Below, one piece after another: positions 14,658-23,856 of a DNA stretch of 44,121 bases. Source of the stretch: Sphingomonas sp. Leaf412 (GTDB taxonomy: Bacteria; Pseudomonadota; Alphaproteobacteria; Sphingomonadales; Sphingomonadaceae); contig NZ_LMQP01000001.1 of assembly GCF_001425405.1 (NCBI RefSeq), positions 761,383 through 805,503 of the forward strand, in the 5' to 3' direction. Under the pieces are notes generated by a model. That model was not told where the DNA came from. It did no database searches and saw only the letters and a program-made list of their open reading frames with translations. The first letter of the stretch is position 1. Each line of letters starts with the position of its first letter. The translations under genes and the position numbers were made by a program.

Positions 14658-17561
14658 TCAGAAGCGGAACCGGATGCCGAGCGAATAGGTGCGTTCCAGA
14701 TAGATGATCTGGCGCGCATATTCGTCGCCGGCGTCGTTGAACTCGCGATACCGGCGCAGCGGATTGCCCAGCAGGTTCACGATGTCGAACGCGACCGTGA
14801 TGTTGGGCACCGGCGTGACCGTGGTCGAGAAATCGAGCTGCCCGCGCCCCTGTTCCACCAGCCCGCGCGTGCGCGGCGATCCGTCGGCGCCGTTGTCGAG
14901 GGGTTCGACGCTGTAATAGTTCACGAAGTCGGATCGGTAATTGTACGCCAGCCGCGCGGAGAAGAACGGCCGTTCGTACAGGCCGATCAGGTTGCCCGCC
15001 CATTTCGACACGCCGTTGAAGCGCAGCTGCCGCCCCGCCACGTTGGGCGATCCGGCAAGGCCGGTGGCCAGGTCGCCCTTGGAATCGATGTACGTCCCGT
15101 TCGCCTGGATGCCGAAACCCTTCGCCCAGTCGGGCAGGCCGTCGATATCAAGGAAGCTGGTGAACGCCACCTCCGCGCCCTGGAACCGGGTCTTCCCCGT
15201 ATTTTCCGGCAGGTCGAGCCGCGACGGGCCGTAGCCGACGTCGACCGGCGCGATCGCCACGCGGGAGATGAATCCCCGCGCATCGCGGCGGAAGATGGCG
15301 CCGGTCAGCGACCCCGAGCGCGAGAAATACCATTCCAGGCTGGCATCGTAATTGTCCGACGTCAGCGGAGTCAGGTTCGGGTTGCCGCCGGTCACGCTGC
15401 GCAGGTTGCTGGTCGGACTGCATTGCGGCAGCGCCGGATTGGCGAGGCATTCCGCGGGCACCTGCGGCGGCGGGCCGACGGTGAGCGTGGGGTTGAGGTC
15501 GAAGAAATTGGGCCGCGTCCGCGTCTGGTTGTAGGCCAGGCGCAGCTGCACTTCCGGGCTGAACTGCACCCGCGCGCTGACGTTGGGCAGGTAATCGGTG
15601 TAATCGTTGCGCGCGGTGATCGGCGAGAAGGTCAGGCCGGTCCCGGTATCCTGCTGCACGAACCCGCTGATGCTGGTCTTCGTCTTCACCGCGCGCAGGC
15701 CGACCAGGCCGTCGATCGCCATCGTATCGGACAGATCGAAGCCGTATTTCAGCTGCGCGTAGACGGCATAGGCCTTTTCGTTGGCGGTGAAATTCTCGGT
15801 CGGGTTGAACGCCGGCCGCCCCTCCGGCGCGCCGTAGAAGGCGCGCAGCGCGGCGAGGTTGTCGCGGATGCTTTCCGACGGGATCGCGGCGAAGGTGCGG
15901 ACCGGGAAGACGTTGTTATAGTCGAACCCCGGCCGCGTGCTGGTGGTCTGCACCGGCAGGGCGGTGATCGGGATGCCCGCGGGCAGGTTGAAGATGTACG
16001 GCGCGCCGCGATCGCGGTTGGCGTCGCGATCGTTGTAGCGCACGCCGACCTGGATGCGGCGCAGCAGCCCGCCGTCGAAGTCGTATTGCGCGTCGAGCCG
16101 CGACTGGATGTCCTTGCCCGCGACCTTCAGATATTCCTGGAAGAAGCCGCGGCTGAGGTAGTTGGCGGGATTGGTGACGTCGAAATTCACGAAGTTCAGC
16201 GACGGGCCGCCGTCGCCGCCGTCGGCCTCGAACACCACGTTGCGCACCGGGGAGCTGGCGAAGGCGTGGTCGATGTTGATGAGGTCGAAGGTGTAGGTGC
16301 TGTCGGTATAGGCGATGTCGCCCGACAGCTGGAGATTGTCGCGCTTCCACACCGCGCCGCCGCCGAACTGGTACGTGTCGGTCTTGCCGTTGGCGGAACC
16401 GTAATAGCCGTCGGGGGCGTTCGCGCCGCTGACCGTCGCGCTTTGCGCGATGTTGGTGCCCGGGCGCACCGTGACGTCGGTCAGGCGGAAGTCGGGGCCG
16501 CCGAAGATCGGGAAGAACAGGAAGCGGTTCTCGTCCTTGCCGCGATAGCCCTGGAACAGGCCGTCGACGTAGATTTCCAGCTCGGGCGTCGGGCGCCACT
16601 GGAACGCTGCGTTGGCGGACGGGCGGAACCGGTCGCCGTAGCCGTAGAACAGGCCCTGCGCGTCGGGGTAGCGGATCGCCTGCGTCGTGCCGGGCGCGTT
16701 GCCGGCATTGGTGGTGCCGATGACCAGCGATTGCTCGCGCGTGGAATCGAGGAAGTTGATGCCGACGTAGCTGGCGTTCACCAGCAGGCCCATCTCGCCG
16801 ATGCCGGTATCCCAGCGATTGCTGACCAGCAGGTTGCCGTTCCACGACGTGTCGCCCGACTGTTCCCAGGCGACGCCGTTGAGCGAGCCCGAGATCTCGA
16901 ACCCGTCGAAGTCGAACGGGCGCCGGCCGCGCACGTTGATCTGGCCGCCGATGCCGCCCTCCACCAGGTTGGCGGTGCCGTTCTTGTACACCTCCAGCGC
17001 GGCGACGGTGCCGGCGGGGAAATCCTGGATCTGGACGAAGCGGCCTTCGGCGGTGAAGATCTCGCGCCCGTTGTACGTCGTCGACAGGTCGGGAAGGCCG
17101 CGGACCTGCACGCCCGCGGCCTCGCCGCCGCCGCGCGTGACCTGCACGCCGGATACGCGTGCCAGCGCGGCGGAGGCGAAGGTGTCGGGCAGCTTGCCGA
17201 TATCCTCCGCGACGATCGCATCGACGATGCCGTCGGAATTGCGTTTCAGCTGCTGCGCCGATTCCAGGCTGCGGCGCAGGCCGGTGACGACGATGTCGCT
17301 GCCGTCGGTCGGTGCTTCCTGCGTGTAGGGCGCGGGGGCGGAGGGGTTCGCCGACTGGTCCGACGCGGTCGTTGGCTTGGGCGTTTCGGATGCGGTGCCC
17401 AGCGGCGTGCGACGGGGCGGGGCGGTCGGGTCCGCGGGCGCCGCATCGTCGGCGGCCGGCGCGACCGGCGGCGCGGTTTCGGTCTGCGCGACGGCCGCAG
17501 GCGACCATAGCAACACGGCCAGCGTCGAAGCCGACGCGCACAACAATGCCTTACCCCTCAT
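14658..17561 (-). CDS. TonB-dependent receptor, Caulobacter-type (predicted arabino-oligosaccharide importer)
   Basis: 967 residues. Start chosen at ATG 17559-17561 because GGGGAGGA lies just upstream; upstream in-frame codons would extend into the promoter. A signal peptide (about 1-26) is followed by a Pro/Ala/Thr linker and a TonB box (DIVVTGLRRSL). The plug contains DGIVDAIVAEDIGKLPD...ALARVSGVQV, the signature of the Caulobacter-type TonB receptor subfamily, and a 22-strand barrel ends in aromatic RFRF. Such receptors in sphingomonads and caulobacters bring oligosaccharides across the outer membrane. Operon position before a possible binding protein and GH43, and divergence from the sugar-acid dehydratase gene, point to arabinan or arabinogalactan fragments as ligand. 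Ligand is inferred. Confidence 0.92.
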   Translation of the reverse strand: MRGKALLCASASTLAVLLWSPAAVAQTETAPPVAPAADDAAPADPTAPPRRTPLGTASETPKPTTASDQSANPSAPAPYTQEAPTDGSDIVVTGLRRSLESAQQLKRNSDGIVDAIVAEDIGKLPDTFASAALARVSGVQVTRGGGEAAGVQVRGLPDLSTTYNGREIFTAEGRFVQIQDFPAGTVAALEVYKNGTANLVEGGIGGQINVRGRRPFDFDGFEISGSLNGVAWEQSGDTSWNGNLLVSNRWDTGIGEMGLLVNASYVGINFLDSTREQSLVIGTTNAGNAPGTTQAIRYPDAQGLFYGYGDRFRPSANAAFQWRPTPELEIYVDGLFQGYRGKDENRFLFFPIFGGPDFRLTDVTVRPGTNIAQSATVSGANAPDGYYGSANGKTDTYQFGGGAVWKRDNLQLSGDIAYTDSTYTFDLINIDHAFASSPVRNVVFEADGGDGGPSLNFVNFDVTNPANYLSRGFFQEYLKVAGKDIQSRLDAQYDFDGGLLRRIQVGVRYNDRDANRDRGAPYIFNLPAGIPITALPVQTTSTRPGFDYNNVFPVRTFAAIPSESIRDNLAALRAFYGAPEGRPAFNPTENFTANEKAYAVYAQLKYGFDLSDTMAIDGLVGLRAVKTKTSISGFVQQDTGTGLTFSPITARNDYTDYLPNVSARVQFSPEVQLRLAYNQTRTRPNFFDLNPTLTVGPPPQVPAECLANPALPQCSPTSNLRSVTGGNPNLTPLTSDNYDASLEWYFSRSGSLTGAIFRRDARGFISRVAIAPVDVGYGPSRLDLPENTGKTRFQGAEVAFTSFLDIDGLPDWAKGFGIQANGTYIDSKGDLATGLAGSPNVAGRQLRFNGVSKWAGNLIGLYERPFFSARLAYNYRSDFVNYYSVEPLDNGADGSPRTRGLVEQGRGQLDFSTTVTPVPNITVAFDIVNLLGNPLRRYREFNDAGDEYARQIIYLERTYSLGIRFRF

Positions 17562-17787
17562 ACTTCCTCCCCAGTGCCTTCGGCGGATTTTTTCGTCCGA
17601 TTTCCGTCCGATACGATCACTGCCGTAATCCGCCTGCCGCCGCGCATCAACACATTTATAGGATATATTCGATTTGATGCGGATCGCTCTTGTATGACAA
17701 ATGATACGGCCGCTAGGGTGCGGTGGCACCGGATGCCGCGGGAGAGGGTTTGATGAAGCGTTTCGACTCGATCGGGGCTCGCGCGGC
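17562..17787. promoter_or_regulatory. Hub 1: divergent promoter region of receptor and catabolic operons
   Basis: 226 bases between the TonB receptor start (minus) and the dehydratase start (plus). The stretch 17,645-17,710 is strikingly AT-rich for this genome and includes ATTTATAGGATATATTC. It also holds a perfect FadR-type operator at 17690-17700. Both operons are probably controlled from here. Confidence 0.6.
17690..17700 (+). promoter_or_regulatory. Candidate FadR-type operator TTGTATGACAA
   Basis: The 11-mer TTGT-ATG-ACAA is a perfect inverted repeat and fits the known FadR-subfamily GntR consensus (t.GTm-N-kAC.a). It lies between the TonB receptor and dehydratase genes. The only regulator gene in the locus, at 25483-26223, is of this subfamily, so it is the natural candidate to bind here. 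Confidence 0.5.
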
Positions 17788-19578
17788 ATGAGCGAGCCGA
17801 CACGGCTGCGGTCGCGCGCCTGGTTCGACAACCAGGACAACCCGGACATGACCGCGCTGTACCTGGAGCGGTATCTCAACTTCGGCATCAGCCTGGAGGA
17901 ATTGCAGTCCGGGCGGCCGATCATCGGCATCGCGCAATCGGGCAGCGACCTGGTCCCGTGCAACCGCCATCACCTGGTGCTGGCGGAGCGGGTGAAGGCG
18001 GGGATCGTCGAGGCGGGGGGCATCCCGCTCGAATTCCCGACGCATCCGTTGCAGGAGACGGGCAAGCGCCCGACCGCGGGGCTGGACCGCAACCTGGCGT
18101 ATCTCGGGCTGGTGGAGGTGCTGTTCGGCTATCCGCTGGACGGCGTGGTGCTGACGATCGGGTGCGACAAGACGACGCCGTCCGCGCTGATGGCGGCGGC
18201 GACGGTCAACATCCCCGCGATCGCGCTGTCGGTCGGTCCGATGCTGAACGGGTGGTTCAAGGGCGAGCGCACGGGATCGGGCACGATCGTGTGGAAGGCG
18301 CGCGAGATGCTGGCCGCGGGCGAGATCGACCATGCCGGCTTCATCAGGCTGGTCGCGTCGTCCGCGCCGTCGACCGGTTATTGCAACACCATGGGTACCG
18401 CGACGACGATGAACAGCCTGGCCGAGGCGCTGGGCATGTCGCTGCCCGGATCGGCGGCGATCCCCGCGCCCTATCGCGACCGGCAGGAGATGGCGTGGGA
18501 AAGCGGGCGCCGGATCGTCGAGATGGTGGCCGCCGACCGCAAGCCGTCCGACATCCTGACGCGCAGCGCGTTCCTGAACGCCATCCGCGTCAATTCCGCG
18601 ATCGGGGGATCGACCAACGCGCCGATCCACCTGAACGCGATCGCGCGCCACATCGGGGTCGAGCTGACGCTGGCGGACTGGGAGGCGCATGGCGCGGACG
18701 TGCCGTTGCTGGTCAACCTGCAACCCGCGGGCGAGTATCTGGGCGAGGATTATTATCGCGCGGGCGGCGTGCCCGCGGTGATGGGCGAATTGTATCGCGC
18801 GGGCATGCTCGACGGCGACGCGCTGACGGTCAACGGGCGCACGGTGGCGGACAATGTCGCGACCGCGCAGATCGACGACACGAAGGTCATCCGTCCGCTG
18901 GCCGACCCGATCAGGACGCATGCGGGGCTGTCGGTGCTGAGCGGCAACCTGTTCGACGGCGCGGTCATGAAACTGTCGGTCATTTCCGACGAGTTCCGCG
19001 CGCGATACCTGAGCGATCCGGCGAGCCCGGGGGCGTTCGTCGGCACCGCGGTCGTGTTCGACGGGCCGGAGGACTACCACCACCGCATCGACGACCCCGC
19101 GCTGGGGATCGACGACAACACCATCCTCGTCATCCGCGGCGCCGGGCCGGTCGGTTATCCGGGCGGCGCGGAGGTGGTGAACATGCGCCCGCCCGCCGCG
19201 CTGATCCGCGCGGGCGTCGGCGCGTTGCCGTGCATCGGCGACGGGCGCCAGTCGGGGACGAGCGGCAGTCCGTCGATCCTGAACGCCGCGCCCGAAGCGG
19301 CGGTGGGCGGGGGCCTGGCGCTGCTGCGTACGGGCGACCGCATCCGCATCGACCTGACCGCGCGCACCGCGGACATGCTGGTCGACGCGGACGAGATCGA
19401 GCGGCGCCGGGGCGAGCTGACCCAAGGCGGCGACGAGTTCGCGCCCGAATCGCAGACCCCGTGGCAGGAGATCCAGCGCCGGCTGGTCGGGCAGTTCGAT
19501 ACCGGCGCGGTGCTGGAACCCGCGGTGAAATACCAGCGCATCGCGCAGACCCGCGGCCTGCCGCGCGACAGCCACTGA
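17788..19578 (+). CDS. IlvD/Edd-family sugar-acid dehydratase (L-arabinonate/D-xylonate dehydratase type)
   Basis: 596 residues, the length of xylonate/arabinonate dehydratases. It dehydrates an aldonic acid to its 2-keto-3-deoxy form using an Fe-S cluster and a divalent metal. The cluster cysteines are Cys58 (GSDLVPCN), Cys126 (IGCDKTT) and Cys199 (YCNTMGT). The N-terminus [21 protein letters not shown] strongly resembles the Caulobacter xylonate dehydratase as I recall it. With arabinan hydrolases, a sugar 1-dehydrogenase and an AraD1-type protein nearby, L-arabinonate is the likelier substrate; galactonate is possible too. ATG chosen because the conserved N-terminal region starts directly after it. 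Overlaps the lactonase gene by one base (TGATG). Confidence 0.88.
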   Translation: MSEPTRLRSRAWFDNQDNPDMTALYLERYLNFGISLEELQSGRPIIGIAQSGSDLVPCNRHHLVLAERVKAGIVEAGGIPLEFPTHPLQETGKRPTAGLDRNLAYLGLVEVLFGYPLDGVVLTIGCDKTTPSALMAAATVNIPAIALSVGPMLNGWFKGERTGSGTIVWKAREMLAAGEIDHAGFIRLVASSAPSTGYCNTMGTATTMNSLAEALGMSLPGSAAIPAPYRDRQEMAWESGRRIVEMVAADRKPSDILTRSAFLNAIRVNSAIGGSTNAPIHLNAIARHIGVELTLADWEAHGADVPLLVNLQPAGEYLGEDYYRAGGVPAVMGELYRAGMLDGDALTVNGRTVADNVATAQIDDTKVIRPLADPIRTHAGLSVLSGNLFDGAVMKLSVISDEFRARYLSDPASPGAFVGTAVVFDGPEDYHHRIDDPALGIDDNTILVIRGAGPVGYPGGAEVVNMRPPAALIRAGVGALPCIGDGRQSGTSGSPSILNAAPEAAVGGGLALLRTGDRIRIDLTARTADMLVDADEIERRRGELTQGGDEFAPESQTPWQEIQRRLVGQFDTGAVLEPAVKYQRIAQTRGLPRDSH

Positions 19579-20450
19579 TGCGCCCCCCGTCCGGCGGAAG
19601 CGTCCGTACGATCGCGCGCGACCGGCGCGATACGCTGGGCGAGGGGCCGATGTGGTCGGCGCGCGAGAATGCGGTATATTGGGTCGATATCCTGGGCAGG
19701 CGGCTGAACCGCCTGTCGCTGGCCGACGCAGCGGTCGCGACATGGGACATGCCCGACGTCGTCTGCTGGGTAATCGAGCGCGCGGGGGCGCCCGGATTCG
19801 TCGCGGGGATCGGCCGCCGCTTCGTCCACCTGTCGCTCGATCCGTTGGCGATCGAACCGATCGCGGCGCCCGAGGACGATCGCGACGGCAACCGGTTCAA
19901 CGATGCGAAGGCGGATGCGGCGGGGCGCATCTGGGCGGGATCGATGCCGTTCACCTGCGACCGGCCGACGGGCAGCCTGTACCGGCTGGACATCGACGGC
20001 ACCGCGACGCGCGTCGACGACGGCTACACGATCCCCAACGGCCCGGCGGTGTCGCCCGACGGCGCGTTCCTGCTCCAGACCGATACCGCGCGGGACACGA
20101 TCTACCGCTACGCGATCCGCGACGACGGCTCGCTTGCCGACCGCACCCCGTTCGTGGTGTTCGAGGACGGGTGGGGCCATCCCGACGGGATGACGTTCGA
20201 TGTCGACGGCGGCCTGTGGGTCGCCTGCTGGGGCGGGTCGTGCGTCACGCGCTTCACCCCCGACGGGCGCGTCGACCGCCGCATCGCGCTGCCCGCCAGC
20301 CAGGTCACCAGCTGCACCTTCGCCGGTCCGGCGCTCGACCGGATGTTCGTGACGTCGGCGGCGGACGGGGTGGACGAGGAAGCGGGCGGTTGCCTGTTCG
20401 AGGTCGATCCCGGTTGCCGCGGGCTGCCGCCGATGCGCTTCGGGGGATGA
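19578..20450 (+). CDS. SMP-30/gluconolactonase-family sugar lactonase
   Basis: 290 residues, cytoplasmic (no signal peptide), six-blade propeller. Metal-site residues are visible in LGEGPMW (Glu), NRFNDAKAD (Asn/Asp), YTIPNGPAVSPDG (Asn) and HPDGMTFD (Asp). Family members hydrolyse the aldono-lactone made by a sugar 1-dehydrogenase, here predicted L-arabino- or D-galactono-lactone, to the acid that the upstream dehydratase uses. The ATG overlaps the dehydratase stop (TGATG), so the two steps are translationally coupled. The dehydrogenase itself is encoded about 6 kb downstream in the second regulatory block. Confidence 0.88.
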   Translation: MRPPSGGSVRTIARDRRDTLGEGPMWSARENAVYWVDILGRRLNRLSLADAAVATWDMPDVVCWVIERAGAPGFVAGIGRRFVHLSLDPLAIEPIAAPEDDRDGNRFNDAKADAAGRIWAGSMPFTCDRPTGSLYRLDIDGTATRVDDGYTIPNGPAVSPDGAFLLQTDTARDTIYRYAIRDDGSLADRTPFVVFEDGWGHPDGMTFDVDGGLWVACWGGSCVTRFTPDGRVDRRIALPASQVTSCTFAGPALDRMFVTSAADGVDEEAGGCLFEVDPGCRGLPPMRFGG

Positions 20451-20520
20451 GGGAATGCGTCCGGCGCGGTTCCACGACGGGGGCGGCCGGACGGGAACGA
20501 AAGAAGATAGGGGAGAGAAT

Positions 20521-21654
20521 ATGAAGTCCGCATTCCTGATCGCCACCGCGCTGGCCGCTGCGATCGCATCGCCCGCGCTCGCGGCCACCGCGAAGCAATC
20601 CACCTTCGGCCGGATGCCCGACGGGCGCGCGGTGCCCGCGGTGACGCTGAGCAACGGGCGCGGCGTGTCCACCACGATCATCGCGCTGGGCGCGGCGATC
20701 CAGTCGCTGACGATGCCCGACAGGGACGGCAAGCGGGAGGACGTGCAGTCGGGATACGACACGCTGGACGGATATCTGACGAAACCGGAATATTTCGGCG
20801 CGACCGTCGGCCGGTTCGCCAATCGCATCGCGAGGGGGCGCTACACGCTGGACGGCAGGAACTACAACGCCCCCGTCAATGACGGTCCCAACACGCTGCA
20901 CGGCGGGACGAAGGGGTTCGACAAGGTGCTGTGGCAGGTGACCGCGGTGAAGAGCGGCCCCGTCGCGTCCGTCACGCTGCGGTACGTCAGCCCCGACGGC
21001 GACATGGGATATCCCGGCACCGTCACCACCGACGCGACCTACTCGCTGGACGAACGCAACCACCTGACGATCGAGTACAAGGCGACGACGGACCGGCCGA
21101 CGATCGTGAACCTGTCCAACCACGCCTATTGGAACCTCGCCGGCGTCGGTTCGCCGCGCGGCGCGATGGGGCATGTGCTGACCATCCCGGCGACGCGCTA
21201 CACCCCCGTCGACGCGACCCTTATCCCGACGGGCGAGCGCAGGGCGGTGGCGGGCACCGTCTTCGATTTCCGCACGCCGCGCGTGATCGGCGACAGCGTG
21301 CGCGACGCCCGCGATCCCCAGATCGGTTACGGCCGCGGGTACGACCACAACTGGATCGTGACCGATCGCGTGACGCCGGACGAACACCTGATGGTGCGCG
21401 CGGTCGATCCGGTGTCGGGCCGCGGGTTCGAATTGTGGTCCAACCAGCCGGGGCTGCAATTCTATTCCGGCAACTTCTTCGACGGGACCATCACGGGCAA
21501 GAAGGGGCAGATCTATCGCATGGGCGATTCGATCGCGGTCGAGCCGCAATTGTTCCCGGATGCCCCGAACCGGCGCGACTTCCCGTCCGCGCGGCTGGAC
21601 CCCGGGCAGACGTATCGCAACGTCATGACCTACCGCCTGTTCGTGCAACGATGA
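20521..21654 (+). CDS. galM: Exported aldose 1-epimerase (mutarotase)
   Basis: 377 residues with a clear signal peptide (about 1-21, ending SPALAA), so it works in the periplasm on sugars freed there. GalM-family features: GATVGRFANRIARGRYTL, NTLHGGTKGFDK, the catalytic His in NLSNHAYWNL, and the catalytic Glu in AVEPQLFPDAPNR. It interconverts alpha- and beta-anomers of arabinose or galactose. The start is the ATG at 20521 with GGGGAGAGAAT directly upstream, 70 bases after the lactonase gene. The following GH5-like gene is 17 bases away, so all four plus-strand genes from hub 1 are probably one transcript. Confidence 0.9.
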   Translation: MKSAFLIATALAAAIASPALAATAKQSTFGRMPDGRAVPAVTLSNGRGVSTTIIALGAAIQSLTMPDRDGKREDVQSGYDTLDGYLTKPEYFGATVGRFANRIARGRYTLDGRNYNAPVNDGPNTLHGGTKGFDKVLWQVTAVKSGPVASVTLRYVSPDGDMGYPGTVTTDATYSLDERNHLTIEYKATTDRPTIVNLSNHAYWNLAGVGSPRGAMGHVLTIPATRYTPVDATLIPTGERRAVAGTVFDFRTPRVIGDSVRDARDPQIGYGRGYDHNWIVTDRVTPDEHLMVRAVDPVSGRGFELWSNQPGLQFYSGNFFDGTITGKKGQIYRMGDSIAVEPQLFPDAPNRRDFPSARLDPGQTYRNVMTYRLFVQR

Positions 21655-21671
21655 CCCGGGGGAGAGGATCG

Positions 21672-22826
21672 ATGAGGATCGTCGTCGCGGGCCTGCTCGC
21701 CGCCGTCGCCCTGATACCCGCCGCCGAGGCGCGGGGACGCTGGACCGAGGCGCAGGCGAAGGCGTGGTACGATCGCCAGCCGTGGCTGGTCGGCGCCAAT
21801 TACGCCCCCGCCACCGCCATCAACCAGCTGGAGATGTGGCAGGCCGAGACGTGGGATCCGAAGCGGATCGACTACGAACTGGGGCTGGCGCAGGGCATCG
21901 GCATGAACACGATGCGCGTGTTCCTGCACGACCAGTTGTGGACGCAGGACCCGGAAGGATTCAAGCGCCGCATCGACGAATTCCTGACCATCGCCAAGGC
22001 CCATGGCATCCGGCCCCTGTTCGTCCTGTTCGACAGTTGCTGGGATCCGGACCCGAAGCCGGGGCCGCAGCATCCGCCGATCCCGGGCGTCCACAATTCG
22101 GGATGGGTGCAGGGACCGGGGTTGCCGGGCCTGCGGGACAGGTCGCGCTACCCGGCGTACAAGGCGTATGTGCAGGGCGTCGTCGGCGCCTTCGCGAAGG
22201 ATGACCGCGTCCTTGGCTGGGACCTGTGGAACGAGCCCGACAACGGCGCCGACCAGTACAAGGGGCAGGAGGGGAAGGAGCCGCTGGTCCGCGCGATGCT
22301 GGCGCAGGTGTTCGACTGGGCGCTGGACGCCGACCCGACGCAGCCGGTGACCAGCGGCGTGTGGTGGCACGACGACTGGACCCCGACCGGCGGCAAGCTG
22401 ACCGCGATGGAGAAACTACAGCTGAACCGTTCCGATGTGGTCACCTTCCACGACTACAGCTGGCCCGAGACGTTCGAGGCGCGGGTGAGGCAGCTGCTCC
22501 CCTACGGCCGCCCGATCATCTGCACCGAATATATGGCGCGCGGGAACGGATCGACCTTCGACGGCTCGCTGCCGATCGCCAAGCGCTACAACGTGGGCAT
22601 GATGAACTGGGGCTTCGTCGACGGGAAGACGCAGACGCGGCTGCCGTGGGACAGCTGGCAGAAGCCCTATGTCCTGGCCGAGCCGACGATCTGGTTCCAC
22701 GAGGTGTTCCGCAACGACGGCACGCCGTATCGCACGGCGGAGACGGACCTGATCCGGCGGCTGGCCGCGGCGCCGAAGGGCGTGGTGCCCGATGCGTCGG
22801 CGCCGGCGGCGCGGCGGCGGCGGTAA
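21672..22826 (+). CDS. Exported GH5-like (cellulase-family) glycoside hydrolase
   Basis: 384 residues with signal peptide (about 1-20, ending AAEARG). A (beta/alpha)8 barrel of the clan GH-A type: acid/base Glu188 in WDLWNEPDNG and nucleophile Glu286 in IICTEYMARG. Other landmarks are GMNTMRVFLHD near the N-terminus and the His in TFHDYSW. Databases often label such proteins '1,4-beta-xylanase' without proof. In this locus it may cut a galactan, mannan or arabinogalactan backbone, or act on short products. GGGGGAGAGG precedes the ATG. The C-terminal tail APAARRRR is low-complexity. Confidence 0.82.
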   Translation: MRIVVAGLLAAVALIPAAEARGRWTEAQAKAWYDRQPWLVGANYAPATAINQLEMWQAETWDPKRIDYELGLAQGIGMNTMRVFLHDQLWTQDPEGFKRRIDEFLTIAKAHGIRPLFVLFDSCWDPDPKPGPQHPPIPGVHNSGWVQGPGLPGLRDRSRYPAYKAYVQGVVGAFAKDDRVLGWDLWNEPDNGADQYKGQEGKEPLVRAMLAQVFDWALDADPTQPVTSGVWWHDDWTPTGGKLTAMEKLQLNRSDVVTFHDYSWPETFEARVRQLLPYGRPIICTEYMARGNGSTFDGSLPIAKRYNVGMMNWGFVDGKTQTRLPWDSWQKPYVLAEPTIWFHEVFRNDGTPYRTAETDLIRRLAAAPKGVVPDASAPAARRRR

Positions 22827-22834
22827 CCTCCGTG

Positions 22835-22912
22835 TAATCCCGCGAAAGCGGGAGCCCAGGGTTGCGGGCGGTATGCTGTGCGGCTCCGGGCTCCCGCTTC
22901 CGCGGGAGTACG
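22835..22912. repeat. Paired palindromic (REP/BIME-like) element between convergent genes
   Basis: Two inverted near-copies of a GC-rich unit (22835-22860 and 22886-22910) that each contain a hairpin: TCCCGCGAAAGCGGGA and CTCCCGCTTCCGCGGGAG. The arms also pair with each other. It sits between two genes that end facing each other and can act as a two-way transcription barrier. The unit looks like the intergenic palindrome I recall from sphingomonad genomes. Confidence 0.75.
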
Positions 22913-22917
22913 GTAGG

Positions 22918-23856
22918 TTATCGCAGGTCGATCACCGGCCGCCCGTCCTTCGTCCAGCGCACCTCGCGCACGTGCGGCGCGCGTTTGCCGGTGCAGCCCA
23001 TGTCCGCGGCGGGATTGGCGTGGAAGACGATCCACGTCCGGCCGCCCGCGCGGTAGAAGCCGTTGTGGCCGGGCGCGAACAATCGCGCCGCGGGCGTCGT
23101 CGCCAGCACCGGGCGGGGCGCCTTCGTCCAGCTGGCGGCGTCCAGCGGATCGCTGCCCGCCCCGGCGCGAAGCAGGCCGACGGCGTAACCGTCGGACCAG
23201 CAGGCGCTGCCCGAATAGGCCAGGAACAGGTCGCCCCTCGGCCCCCGCAGGAACGCCGGGCCTTCCAGTATCTGTCGCCCGCCCTGCCGTTCCCATGCGT
23301 GGTCGGGGCGGGCGACGATCGTTTCCGCGCCCGCCAGCGTCCACGGATTCGCCATGCGCGCGATCGCGATGACGCTGTCCGCGCCGACATAGGGCGAATA
23401 GGCGAAATAGCGCGTGCCCCGCACGACGAAGGTGGTGCCGTCGATCCCCGCCCGCGCGGTGTTCACGCGCCCGCGGTCGATCCAGCGCCCGGCCAGCGGA
23501 TCGTCGCCCGTATTCTCCAGCACGAACACCGCGCGGTGCGCATCGTCGTCCTGCGCCTTGTCGACCGCGGTATAGTACAGGAACCAGCGGCCATCGATGC
23601 GATGGAGTTCGGGCGCCCAGATCGCGCCGCTGTTGGGGCCGCGCGCAGGCGGGCGCCACACCGTCGTTTCGGGTGCCGTCGCCAGGCGCGCGAGGTCGCG
23701 CGTACGCCGGATCGACAGCCGGTCGCCCTGCGTGCCCATGTAATAGAACCAGCCGCCGTGGTGGATCACCCACGGATCTGGGCCGGACGGCAGCAGCGGC
23801 CCGCCGGGTGCGGGGGCGACCGTCGCCGCCGCCAGCGCCGCCGCGATCGCGATCAT
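22918..23856 (-). CDS. Exported GH43 glycosidase
   Basis: 312 residues. The ATG at 23856 overlaps the aldolase stop as ATGA; an ATG three codons upstream (23865) is an alternative. A short signal peptide (about 1-20) is present. Family 43 catalytic acids are seen as Asp in SGPDPWVIHHG, Asp in GIDGTTFV and Glu in ILEGPAFLRG; WAPELHRIDGRWFLYYTA and APGHNGFY are further family blocks. Likely an alpha-L-arabinofuranosidase or related exo-enzyme. It is the last gene of the kinase-aldolase operon, linking hydrolysis with catabolism. Confidence 0.87.
   Translation of the reverse strand: MIAIAAALAAATVAPAPGGPLLPSGPDPWVIHHGGWFYYMGTQGDRLSIRRTRDLARLATAPETTVWRPPARGPNSGAIWAPELHRIDGRWFLYYTAVDKAQDDDAHRAVFVLENTGDDPLAGRWIDRGRVNTARAGIDGTTFVVRGTRYFAYSPYVGADSVIAIARMANPWTLAGAETIVARPDHAWERQGGRQILEGPAFLRGPRGDLFLAYSGSACWSDGYAVGLLRAGAGSDPLDAASWTKAPRPVLATTPAARLFAPGHNGFYRAGGRTWIVFHANPAADMGCTGKRAPHVREVRWTKDGRPVIDLR

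Noticed and set aside
14580..17510. 976-residue plus-strand ORF opposite the TonB receptor
   Set aside because: Sequence is dominated by Arg, Ala, Gly, His and Gln without family motifs; the opposite strand encodes a clear receptor. High GC content produces such antisense frames.
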